A DNA stretch of 64,000 nucleotides from Anaeromyxobacter oryzae. GTDB taxonomy: Bacteria; Myxococcota; Myxococcia; Myxococcales; Anaeromyxobacteraceae. Position numbers and translations under genes: made by a program. Location: NCBI RefSeq assembly GCF_023169945.1, contig NZ_AP025591.1:4522481-4586480 (forward strand). Direction: 5' to 3'. Shown here piece by piece: positions 38,301 to 45,256 of this stretch; position 1 is the stretch's first letter, and every line of letters begins with the position of its first letter. Under the pieces are notes generated by a model. That model worked only from the letters and a program-made list of their open reading frames with translations, was not told the DNA's origin and did no database searches.

Positions 38301-38790
38301 GCCACGTCGACTCGAGATCCTCCGGCGAGAGATCGCCGCGGTAGAGGGACACCGCCTCCGCCCAGCGCTCGCGACCGCCTGCCTCGATGGCGCGCTCGAA
38401 GGCGTCCACGTCGACCCACACGTCCTGGCGGAGCTTGAGGTGGCCGCGCTCGATGTCGACCCAGCGGCCGCCGAGGATCTGGCGGAGGTCGTACAGCGCG
38501 CGGTGCAGGTTGTTGGCGCCGCTCGCGGGGTCCTTGTCGGGCCAGAGCGCCTCGATCGCCTGCTCCCGCGTGAGCGTCCGGCGCGGGGAGAGCGCCACGA
38601 GCTTCAGGAGATCGGCGGGGCGGCGGCGGCGCCAGGCCTGCGGGGGGATGGGGACGTCCTCCCGGACGACCTCGAAGCGACCGAGGAGGTACAGCCTGAG
38701 CAGGGGCTCGCGGCGGTCGCCGATCGGGGTGACGCTCCGCTGTGTCGAACCATCCACCGCCGATCCCCCAGTGCCGCGCGACCGTAGCAA
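35386..38790 (-). CDS. large BTAD/OmpR-type transcriptional regulator with AAA ATPase and TPRs
   Basis: 1134 residues. N-terminal OmpR-like winged helix (LLRLYLLGRFEVVREDVPIP, RRRPADLLKLVALSPRRTLTREQ) and BTAD helical domain, then a STAND/AAA_16 ATPase with Walker A LLGERGVGKTR and Walker B RPLCLVLEDVHEAD. About 450 residues of alpha-helical TPR-like repeats follow. Related to SARP/LAL regulators that activate secondary metabolism or respond to signals. Divergent from the M61 peptidase gene. Confidence 0.85.
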   Translation of the reverse strand: MLRSRGTGGSAVDGSTQRSVTPIGDRREPLLRLYLLGRFEVVREDVPIPPQAWRRRRPADLLKLVALSPRRTLTREQAIEALWPDKDPASGANNLHRALYDLRQILGGRWVDIERGHLKLRQDVWVDVDAFERAIEAGGRERWAEAVSLYRGDLSPEDLESTWLVSRRSVLRSRFAEAAYPLARAAADEGDASAAIPLLRRLLEVDPAGEDAHQLLMKLLAASGRRAEALRQYDACESALRAAGRAPTDETRALRQAIQRGEIGPAQARAGLDGARRAARRLLGSTEPAPVRGRAAILLLLESLAEKGSGVLFLLGERGVGKTRIAVEGARIAQARGATVLTGIATAEGTAGAGAPYGLFADLFREEARVHPGAPDPFATGALPSGGSPEAIRLRVLDAVIAALATLADGRPLCLVLEDVHEADESSLNLLHYLARRAAELRLSIIATCREEAIHAGTPIQMALAHLDGSRLARGVRVPRLGLTATREQVDDLLGTRAPDALVAQIYRATDGCPALVEEAVRAHAEPGQQVPADPSAALRARVARLGARAEALLAAAAVAGRRFDFELVRPATGLTAHEAVTALEACLDARLLDEDGAGYHFHDALVREVIYDGLAPERRAALHAAIADAIEAAAGHAAPAEALAQHRRRAGQRERAIRHLVAAGHRAADRAGLSEALAFFAEALELLGPEDGAARLELLDAIGRVRLQLGEVTEAARAFGDAARLEGAGGFRPAPEQRARAHRLAAVALAAGGDLAAADAELEDGLAAAEGHAPEESAALLHLRAQLLWHAGRHEAAAAAADACVAAAAQAGDADLLARGEDVGALARGMLGTALPATGAAAAPADHLRQDTTPEHLVEVHAMLWDRDLLGDVPAADVARAAGLLVERARQRDVPEALAAGRLGEATCAIAAGQLEAAELAVRAALDGFRAAGSAFGEALAMERLGTVLTMRGRLDEARELLGDGIVVAERAALRRHVLLRLHAAEARNRLAAGFAGAAEDAVKEASETAARHGECASCDAALRPEAIRVALARGRISDADAEATQLEELAQARGGRVLLAIARLARARVLAAQRRSDDALVALAQARAGFVAAGHRAEAARCVRLEKGLRGTAGLPAALLELDALVVVDRDA

Positions 38791-38836
38791 GAAGTGCGGG
38801 GCGCAGACTTGATCCCGGGCTACATTTCAGCTCCGC

Positions 38837-40585
38837 ATGCGCTACCGCGTCGCGATGCCCGAGCCTCACTCGCACCTGTTTCATGTCGAGGTCGCCGTCG
38901 AGCGGCCCGGCCCGTTCGCCGAGCTCTGCTTCCCGGTGTGGACGCCCGGCAGCTACCTCGTCCGGGAGTACGCCCGCCACGTCGAGGGGCTGCATGCCGA
39001 GGACGGCGCGGGGCGTACGCTCGCCGTGCAGCGGCTCGACAAGCACCGGGTGCGCGTCGCTGCCGCAGGCGCGGACCGCGTGGTGGTCCGATATCGCGTG
39101 TACGCCAACGAGTTGACCGTCCGGACCGCCCACCTCGACGGCACGCACGGGTACCTGAACGGCGCCGCCGTCCTCCCGTACGTGCCCGGCCGGGAGGGCG
39201 AGCCGCACGTCCTCGAGCTCGACGCGCCGGACGGGTGGGAGGTCGCGACGGCGCTGGACGGCGGCCCGGCGGTGTTCACCGCGCGTGGGTACGACGAGCT
39301 CGCGGACTCGCCGGTGGAGATCGGGACGCACCGCACCCTCCGCTTCACCGCGGCCGGGAAGCCGCACGCGATGGTCCTGTGGGGTCGCGGCAACGTGGAC
39401 GAGGCGCGGCTCGTCGAGGACACGCGGAAGATCGTCGAGGTCCTCGCGGAGCTGATGGGCGGTTTGCCCTACGACCGGTACCTCTTCATCGTCCACCTCA
39501 CCGAGAAGCGCCGCGGCGGCCTCGAGCACGCGCGCTCGACCACGCTGAACGTCGGGCGGATGCAGTTCTTCCCTCGCGAGACCTACGAGGAGACGCTCGC
39601 GCTCGTCGCGCACGAGTTCTTCCACGTGTGGAACGTGAAGCGGCTCCGGCCCGCCGCCTTCGTGCCGTACGACTACACGCGGGAGCAGTACACGCGCCTG
39701 CTCTGGTGGTTCGAGGGGGCGACCTCGTACTACGAGGCCCTCGCCATGGTGCGGTCCGGCCTGGTGGACGCGAAGCGCCACCTGAAGAACCTCGGCCAGG
39801 CGCTCACGCTGCTCGAGCGCGCGCCGGGCGCGCGGAAGACGAGCGTCGAGGAGTCGAGCTTCCTCGCGTGGGTGAAGCTGTACCGGCCCGACGAGAACAC
39901 GCCGAACAGCACCATCTCCTACTACCTCAAGGGGGAGCTGGTCGCCTTCGCGCTGGACCTCGCGCTGCGACGCGCGGGCTCGTCGCTCGACGTGCTGCTC
40001 CGGACCTTGCTCGCGCGCCACGCCGAGAGGGGCGTGCCCGAGGACGGCGTCGAGCGGGTCGCCGGCGAGCTCCTCGGGGCCGACGCGGCGCGGAGCTTCT
40101 TCGATCGATTCGTCCGCGGCGTGGAGCCGCTCGCGCTGGACCTCGACCTCGTGGGCCTGAAGCTCCACCGGCGCGCCTCGACCGGCTTCGACGACAAGGG
40201 CGGCACGCCCCCGAAGGCCGAGAACGGCCGGCCGCCGGCGGGGTGGCTCGGCGCGGACCTCGCGGCGGGGCCGAAGCTCACGGTCCAGACGGTCCGGGAG
40301 GGCAGCCCGGCCTGGAAGGCGGGCCTGTATGCGGAGGACGAGCTCCTCGCCGAGGGCGGGTTCCGGGTGGACCGCGCCGCGCTGTGGGACCGGCTCTGCG
40401 AGAAGGGGCCGGGCGGCCGCGTGTCGCTCACGGTCTTCCGGCGCGACGAGCTGGTGCAGGTCGAGGTGCCGCTCGAGGCGGCGCCGGAGGACACGCTCTG
40501 GCTGGAGCCCGCGCCGGACGCGCCGCCGGAGGCGCGCGCGGCGTTCGAGGCCTGGTGCGGAGCGCGCTGGCCGGGCAGCCGTTGA
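38837..40585 (+). CDS. M61-family peptidase with PDZ domain
   Basis: 582 residues. Cytoplasmic, no signal peptide. The zinc site is H259-E260-H263 (VAHEFFHVWN) with the third ligand in WWFEGATSYYE; the upstream FPVWTPGSYLVREYARHV segment is characteristic of M61. The C-terminal 100 residues form a PDZ-like domain (GWLGADLAAGPKLTVQTVRE). The family includes glycyl aminopeptidases. It is followed 21 bp later by the prolidase-type peptidase gene. Confidence 0.9.
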   Translation: MRYRVAMPEPHSHLFHVEVAVERPGPFAELCFPVWTPGSYLVREYARHVEGLHAEDGAGRTLAVQRLDKHRVRVAAAGADRVVVRYRVYANELTVRTAHLDGTHGYLNGAAVLPYVPGREGEPHVLELDAPDGWEVATALDGGPAVFTARGYDELADSPVEIGTHRTLRFTAAGKPHAMVLWGRGNVDEARLVEDTRKIVEVLAELMGGLPYDRYLFIVHLTEKRRGGLEHARSTTLNVGRMQFFPRETYEETLALVAHEFFHVWNVKRLRPAAFVPYDYTREQYTRLLWWFEGATSYYEALAMVRSGLVDAKRHLKNLGQALTLLERAPGARKTSVEESSFLAWVKLYRPDENTPNSTISYYLKGELVAFALDLALRRAGSSLDVLLRTLLARHAERGVPEDGVERVAGELLGADAARSFFDRFVRGVEPLALDLDLVGLKLHRRASTGFDDKGGTPPKAENGRPPAGWLGADLAAGPKLTVQTVREGSPAWKAGLYAEDELLAEGGFRVDRAALWDRLCEKGPGGRVSLTVFRRDELVQVEVPLEAAPEDTLWLEPAPDAPPEARAAFEAWCGARWPGSR

Positions 40586-40606
40586 TTGTCTATATCTCCT
40601 CGCGCC

Positions 40607-41926
40607 ATGTCCTTCGACCCGACCGTGTACGCGACGCGCCGCGCCCGCATCTTCGAGGAGATGGAGCGGCGCGGCGGCGGCGTGATGGTGCTGCCCGCCG
40701 CGGACGAGAAGCTCCGGAACCACGACGCCGAGTACCTGTTCCGCCAGGACTCCGACCACGCCTGGGCGGTCGGCCTCGACGAGCCGCAGGGCTGCGCGGT
40801 GTTCGCGGCGCGGAAGGGCGAGCGGAAGCTGGTGCTGTTCGTCCGGCCCCGCGATCGCGAGCGGGAGATCTGGACCGGGCGGCGCGCGGGCCTCGAGGGG
40901 GCGAAGGAGCTGTACGGCGCCGACGAGGCGTACCTCGTCGCGGACATGGACACGCGGCTCCCCGACCTCGTCGAGGGCGCGGCGACGCTCTGGTGGCGGA
41001 TCGGCTTCGACGAGGCATGGGACGCGCGGCTCCCGCGGATCCTCGCCGGGCTCCGGTCCGCGGCGCGCCTCGGGAAGATGCCGCCCGGGGGGGTGGTCGA
41101 CCCCGGCCGGATCCTGCACGAGCTGCGGCTCGTGAAGGCGCCGGACGAGATCGCGAAGCTCCGCCGGGCCGCCGAGATCACCGCCGAGGCCCACATGGCG
41201 GCGATGCGCGACGGGCAGCCGGGCCGCAAGGAGTTCCAGGTCCAGGCGGAGATCGAGTACGCCTTCCGGCGTCGCGGCGGGACGGGCCCCGGCTACGGGA
41301 CGATCGTCGCCGCCGGCGCGAACTCGACGATCCTGCACTACCGCGCCGGCGACGCGCCGCTGAAGGACGGCGACGTGTGCCTGGTGGACGCGGGCGGCGA
41401 GTACGACTGGTACACCGCCGACGTGACCCGGACGTTCCCGGTCTCCGGCGAGTTCACGAAGCCGCAGCGGACGCTCTACGATCTCTGCCTCGGCGTGCAG
41501 AAGGACGCGATCCTCGCGGTCCGCGCCGGCGCGACCATCGACGGCATCCACGAGGGCGTGGTCCGCAAGCTCACCGAGGGGCTCATCGGGCTCGGGCTCC
41601 TGCAGGGGACGGTCGACGAGCGGATCGCCGACAAGTCGTTCCGCAAGTACTACATGCACCGGACCAGCCACTGGCTCGGCATGGACGTGCACGACGTCGG
41701 CGACTACTACGTCGACGGCAAGTCCCGCGCGCTCGTGCCCGGGATGGTCGTGACCATCGAGCCCGGGATCTACGTCGCCGAGGACGACGAGGCCGCGCCG
41801 AAGGAGATGCGCGGCGTCGGGATCCGGATCGAGGACGACGTGCTCGTCACCGCGGACGGCCCCGTGAACCTCACCGAGGCGGTGCCGAAGGAGGTCGAGG
41901 AGATGGAGGCGGTCTGCGTGCGGTGA
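40607..41926 (+). CDS. pepP: Xaa-Pro aminopeptidase (M24B)
   Basis: 439 residues from the ATG at 40607. The N-terminal aminopeptidase-P domain is followed by the pita-bread metallopeptidase core. The ligands are visible: Asp in CLVDAGGEYDWYTADVTRTF, His in TSHWLGMDVHDVG, Glu in TIEPGIYVA and Glu in GIRIEDDVLV. Removes N-terminal residues preceding proline, with two Mn ions. Likely in an operon with the M61 peptidase. Confidence 0.93.
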   Translation: MSFDPTVYATRRARIFEEMERRGGGVMVLPAADEKLRNHDAEYLFRQDSDHAWAVGLDEPQGCAVFAARKGERKLVLFVRPRDREREIWTGRRAGLEGAKELYGADEAYLVADMDTRLPDLVEGAATLWWRIGFDEAWDARLPRILAGLRSAARLGKMPPGGVVDPGRILHELRLVKAPDEIAKLRRAAEITAEAHMAAMRDGQPGRKEFQVQAEIEYAFRRRGGTGPGYGTIVAAGANSTILHYRAGDAPLKDGDVCLVDAGGEYDWYTADVTRTFPVSGEFTKPQRTLYDLCLGVQKDAILAVRAGATIDGIHEGVVRKLTEGLIGLGLLQGTVDERIADKSFRKYYMHRTSHWLGMDVHDVGDYYVDGKSRALVPGMVVTIEPGIYVAEDDEAAPKEMRGVGIRIEDDVLVTADGPVNLTEAVPKEVEEMEAVCVR

Positions 41927-41957
41927 GCAGCCGCGCCGGGCAGGGCCGGGCCGGTAT

Positions 41958-42650
41958 TCACCAGACGCGAGGCACGAGCCGGTACCGGACCTCGCCGCAG
42001 TAGGCGCGGTACCCCGGGAGCTCGGACGCGAGCAGCCGCTCCTCGTCCACGAGGCGGGCGACGATCACGCCCGCGAGCGCGACCACGAACGGCAGCGCCA
42101 CGAGCGAGCCGAGCGCGGGCGGCGTCGCCGCGAGGAGCAGGAGCGCGCCCGCGTACATCGGGTGCCGCACGTGGCGGTACGGCCCCGTCGAGACGACGCG
42201 CTGACCGGCGCTCACCTCGACCAGGGCGGACGTGTGGCTGTTCTCCCGGAACACGAGGAAGACGATCGCGAAGCCCAGGACGACGAGGGCGTCCGCGGCG
42301 AGCGAGACCGGGGAGGGGACCGACGACCACCGGAAGCGCCGGTCCAGCCCCGACGCCACGAACAGCGCGAGGAAGCAGAGCGTCGCGAGCGCCTGGACCA
42401 CCTGCTGCACGCGGCGCCGCTCCGCCACGGGTCCGACGGCGAGCCGGCGGCGGATGAGGTCCGGGTCGTGCCGCAGGAAGTGGATCGTGATGACGAGCAC
42501 CGCCCCGAGGAAGACGCTCCAGTACAGCCACGCCTGCCAGTAGCGCAGGGTCCCGGCCGACCCGAACAGCGCGGCCGCGAGGACGAGCTGCAGCCACGCG
42601 ATGCCGGCGACCGACTTCATCCACAGGACGGCCGGGCTGTCGCCGGGCAT
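41958..42650 (-). CDS. isoprenylcysteine carboxyl methyltransferase-like membrane protein
   Basis: 230 residues from MPGDSPAVLW. Six hydrophobic segments. The hallmark motif TGPYRHVRHPMYAGALLLL and the C-terminal RLVDEERLLASELPGYRAYCGEVRYRLVP match the PEMT/ICMT family, which uses SAM. The bacterial substrate is unknown and may be a lipid. The frame extends upstream, but the 393 bases before MPGDSP show no plausible protein. Convergent with pepP. Confidence 0.8.
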   Translation of the reverse strand: MPGDSPAVLWMKSVAGIAWLQLVLAAALFGSAGTLRYWQAWLYWSVFLGAVLVITIHFLRHDPDLIRRRLAVGPVAERRRVQQVVQALATLCFLALFVASGLDRRFRWSSVPSPVSLAADALVVLGFAIVFLVFRENSHTSALVEVSAGQRVVSTGPYRHVRHPMYAGALLLLAATPPALGSLVALPFVVALAGVIVARLVDEERLLASELPGYRAYCGEVRYRLVPRVW

Positions 42651-42967
42651 GCTCCGCTCCCTCCACCCGCCGTCCCCGCGCTCGAGACCGCCTCGAGGAG
42701 AGCGCACGGGAGGCTCCGATTCCTGGACGATACCCCTGCGCGGGTCGCCGGTGCGGACGCAGATGCCCCGGAGGGGCGCCCCGTGCGCGCGGTGCCAATT
42801 GCAGGCGGACCGGCAGCCGGCCGCGTGCTCGCAGCGGGTCGCCTCTGGCAGGCGCGCAGCGTCCCGTCGGAGCGAAGCTCCGACGTAGCCCGGACAGCGG
42901 CGCGGCCTGCTCCGATGCGCTCGATTCGCCCTGCGCGCCGGCCTCGAGCGCTCCGTCGCGTTCGCCC
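42651..42967. other. gene-free stretch before tRNA-Pro
   Basis: About 317 bases between the methyltransferase start and the tRNA-Pro promoter. No gene, repeat or hairpin of note is seen. Open frames here are the upstream extension of neighbouring genes or shadows. Confidence 0.4.
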
Positions 42968-42996
42968 TTGACACCCCCCGGCCTCGGGCAGTATCT
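42968..42996 (+). promoter_or_regulatory. sigma-70 promoter of tRNA-Pro
   Basis: TTGACA at 42968-42973, 17-bp spacer, GTATCT at 42991-42996. The tRNA 5' end is at 43061, leaving a leader of about 58 nt. Confidence 0.6.
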
Positions 42997-43060
42997 ACGC
43001 GGCCTTGCGTCGGACCGAGCCCTCCCGAGGCGCGGTGCAGCACCGACGATCTGCAGCATC

Positions 43061-43133
43061 GGGGAGTGGCTCAGCCTGGTAGAGCACTTGGTTCGGGACC
43101 AAGGGGTCGCAGGTTCAAATCCTGTCTCCCCGA
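43061..43133 (+). tRNA. tRNA-Pro(CGG), attachment gene of element 2
   Basis: 73-nt tRNA. Acceptor CGGGGAG/CTCCCCG, D-arm TGGCTCAGCCTGGTAGAGCA, anticodon stem CTTGG/CCAAG with loop TTCGGGA (anticodon CGG, decoding CCG), T-arm GCAGGTTCAAATCCTGT. No encoded CCA. Its 3' 42 nt from the anticodon loop are repeated at the other end of element 2, so this copy was rebuilt by the element. Confidence 0.95.
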
Positions 43134-44447
43134 CTCAGAAGCCCTCGGAACCGCTCGCGAAAGCGCCGGCTCCGGGGGCTTCGCCGTTTCGGTCTCGGGG
43201 TCGTGCAGTGCTGGCGCAGTGCTGGCCGCGTCGACCGCCGCCTGCACGGCCGCCACCGCCGCCCGCGCGTCCCGATCGTCCAGGTGCGTGTACGTGTTCG
43301 CCGTGAGGCGCGGGTCGCTGTGGCGGAGCAGCTTCTGCGCCACCGCGAGCCCGGCGCTCCGCACGACGGCCGTCCCGAAGCTGTGCCGCGTGCCGTGGAA
43401 GGTGACGTGGCGGGGGAGAGGACGCGCCCAGAGCGCCGCCTTCCCGCAGCGCGGGCACGCCTCGGGTAGGTCGGCGGTCTGGTGTCGCTCGCGCCACCCG
43501 CAGCGCCACGCGCGGCAGCGGTGCTCGTACCCGTCGACCACGCCCGCCTCCCGGATGGCGGCGCGCAGCATCTTGCCGAGGCGCAGGTCACGCGGCTGCA
43601 TTGAGCCGTCGGCCTGTGGGAAGACGAACGGCCCCGGCGACTTCATCGCCTCGACGAGGAACGGCTTGAGGCCCGGTGCGACGGGGACGGGGAGTGACTT
43701 CCCGTCCTTGGTCCGCGGCGCGTCCCATGACCGCGCCACCATGATGATGTCGGCGCGCAGGTCGACGTCCTCCTTCCGCAGCCCGAAGACCTCACCGGCT
43801 CGCAGGCCGGCATAGAGGCCGAGCGCGACCGGACCGCGCCACTCCTCCTGCACCTGAGCCAGCACGGCGCTCCACTCTGCGGGCTCGAGGATCTTCTTCG
43901 GCGTCGCGACGACCTTCGCGCGCGGCACGTCGGCGACCGGGTTCGGCCGCCCCGCCCACGGGCCGCCCTGCTCCCGGGCGAGCTCGAAGACGTTGAGCGC
44001 GTACCAGCGGAGGTGGTTCCTCGTCTTCGGGGCGAGCCCGGCGGCCTCCTTGTCGGCGAGCCAGCGCCGGAACACGACCGTCGTGAGCTCGCGCAGCGGG
44101 AGGTGGCCCAGGTCCGGGCGCAGGTGCTTGTTCAGCGCGATGGGCACGGCGACCGACTTGAGCGTCTTGCCGTGAACGTCCCACCACCAGTCGATGAGAT
44201 CCGAGAACGGCCGCCGCAGCCACTCGGTCGAGGCCGCGTCGATGCCCTGACGCTCGCGCCTCGCCCGCTCCCGGTACTCGTGGAGCCGGCGCTGCGCCTC
44301 GGCCTCGATGCCCTTCTGCGTGAGCGGGCGGCCGTCCTTCCCGGCCGACGGGATGGTCTCCTGCCGCTGACGGTAGTTGCCGTCCTCCCACTGGATGACG
44401 GCGCGACCGTCGGGGCGGAACGTCAGACCACGGACCCTGCTCTTCAT
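43071..44447 (-). CDS. int: tyrosine integrase of element 2, C-terminus read through attL and tRNA
   Basis: 458 residues. Catalytic Arg in GLRAGEVFGLRKEDV, H-x-x-R in HGTRHSFGT, His in LRHSDPRL, Tyr in NTYTHL. A zinc-ribbon-like insertion with four Cys (HRCRAWRCGWRERHQ then CPRCGK) precedes the H-x-x-R. The reading frame runs antisense through the tRNA-Pro 3' half and stops inside it, ending LNLRPLGPEPSALPG. In the excised circle the frame would continue at 59538 into a 90-residue alternative tail (see 59239-59538). Confidence 0.93.
   Translation of the reverse strand: MKSRVRGLTFRPDGRAVIQWEDGNYRQRQETIPSAGKDGRPLTQKGIEAEAQRRLHEYRERARRERQGIDAASTEWLRRPFSDLIDWWWDVHGKTLKSVAVPIALNKHLRPDLGHLPLRELTTVVFRRWLADKEAAGLAPKTRNHLRWYALNVFELAREQGGPWAGRPNPVADVPRAKVVATPKKILEPAEWSAVLAQVQEEWRGPVALGLYAGLRAGEVFGLRKEDVDLRADIIMVARSWDAPRTKDGKSLPVPVAPGLKPFLVEAMKSPGPFVFPQADGSMQPRDLRLGKMLRAAIREAGVVDGYEHRCRAWRCGWRERHQTADLPEACPRCGKAALWARPLPRHVTFHGTRHSFGTAVVRSAGLAVAQKLLRHSDPRLTANTYTHLDDRDARAAVAAVQAAVDAASTAPALHDPETETAKPPEPALSRAVPRASESGRQDLNLRPLGPEPSALPG
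43092..43141. repeat. attL of element 2
   Basis: Left copy of a 50-bp perfect direct repeat beginning TTCGGGACCAAGGGGTCGCA. It covers the anticodon loop to the end of tRNA-Pro plus 8 bases after the tRNA. Confidence 0.95.
43138..43182 (+). terminator. element-borne terminator hairpin after tRNA-Pro
   Basis: 16-nt arms (43138-43153 and 43167-43182) with 14 Watson-Crick pairs and one G-U. The first bases of the stem lie in the attachment repeat and the rest in the element. Together with the element's repeat copy, it re-creates the tRNA 3' end and its downstream hairpin. It overlaps the integrase coding region on the other strand. Confidence 0.5.
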
Positions 44448-44456
44448 GGACCTCTC

Positions 44457-44675
44457 CTACTTGGCCCGGACGGGCCTCGGCGGGATCGGCTCCCCGCGCA
44501 TGAACGCCCGGACCGTGTCGGGGTGGAAGCGGAGGAGCCAGCCGATGCGGATGGCCGGCAAACGCCCCTCTCGCTGCAGCTTGTAGATCATCGACTCGGA
44601 CGCCTTGAGGAGCCCCGCGACCTCCTTCGCGGTGAGCAGCGCCTCGGGCGCGGTGTTCGGGACGGCGGTGTTCAT
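44457..44675 (-). CDS. xis: HTH_17/excisionase-type DNA-binding protein
   Basis: 72 residues from MNTAVPN (the frame runs further upstream to 44699). LLTAKEVAGLLKASESMIYK then LQREGRLPAIRIGWLLRF is a typical MerR-like excisionase winged helix. It lies 9 bp upstream of the integrase on the same strand, the normal position of a recombination directionality factor. Confidence 0.75.
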   Translation of the reverse strand: MNTAVPNTAPEALLTAKEVAGLLKASESMIYKLQREGRLPAIRIGWLLRFHPDTVRAFMRGEPIPPRPVRAK

Positions 44676-44789
44676 CACAACTCTCTCCACTACGAGCAAA
44701 GTTTGCCGGACTCGGGTCCGGTGAGGTGCGGGTGTCGCGCCGTGTCGGTCGAGGGAGTGCGGCGCGACGGTGAGCGGGCGAGGCGTGGT

Positions 44790-45245
44790 CTACTTGACGG
44801 GTACGCCGCGGAAGTCGCGGCGCCAGATCTCGATGAGGAGCGAGTGCAGCGGCCACCACCAGGAGTGCGCCGGCGAGCTGACGCTCACGACGAACCCGTG
44901 GTCCGTCGTGAGCGGCTTGAGCCGCTCCTCCCACGCGGCCATCGCCTCGGCCTCGTCCGCGAAGTACGGCTGGGAGGTGAGGCCCACCATGTCCCCGGTC
45001 TCGACGCACTCCCAGAGCTCGACGTGGTCGAGCCCGCAGCGGAGCGGGTTGGGGACGCCCTGTGCCACCGCCTCGCGGTCTCGGCGGTCGAGAAGGTGCA
45101 AGCGGGTGCGGTCACGGCGGGCGGGGCGGACGCCGTGCCACTCCATCCACACGGACCGGAGGTCGTTACGGAGCTCCAGGCGGTAGCGGTTCGCCTCCAG
45201 GTACCTCTGGCGGTAGATGTCCGCGAGGGCGGGCTTCTTCTTCAT
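44790..45245 (-). CDS. hypothetical element-2 protein
   Basis: 151 residues from MKKKPALADIY; the frame is open further upstream to 45335, across the primase 3' end. Trp-rich (WMEWHGV, HSWWWPL), basic N-terminus, no membrane segment. No family recognised. It lies between primase-helicase and xis in the leftward operon. Confidence 0.5.
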   Translation of the reverse strand: MKKKPALADIYRQRYLEANRYRLELRNDLRSVWMEWHGVRPARRDRTRLHLLDRRDREAVAQGVPNPLRCGLDHVELWECVETGDMVGLTSQPYFADEAEAMAAWEERLKPLTTDHGFVVSVSSPAHSWWWPLHSLLIEIWRRDFRGVPVK

Positions 45246-45256
45246 GTCGTCCTCCC

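Noticed and set aside
35372..41692. A 2106-codon open frame on the minus strand
   Set aside because: It is the shadow of two well-supported genes (the BTAD regulator on the same strand in another frame, and the M61/pepP genes). Its translation is arginine/proline-rich with no domain.
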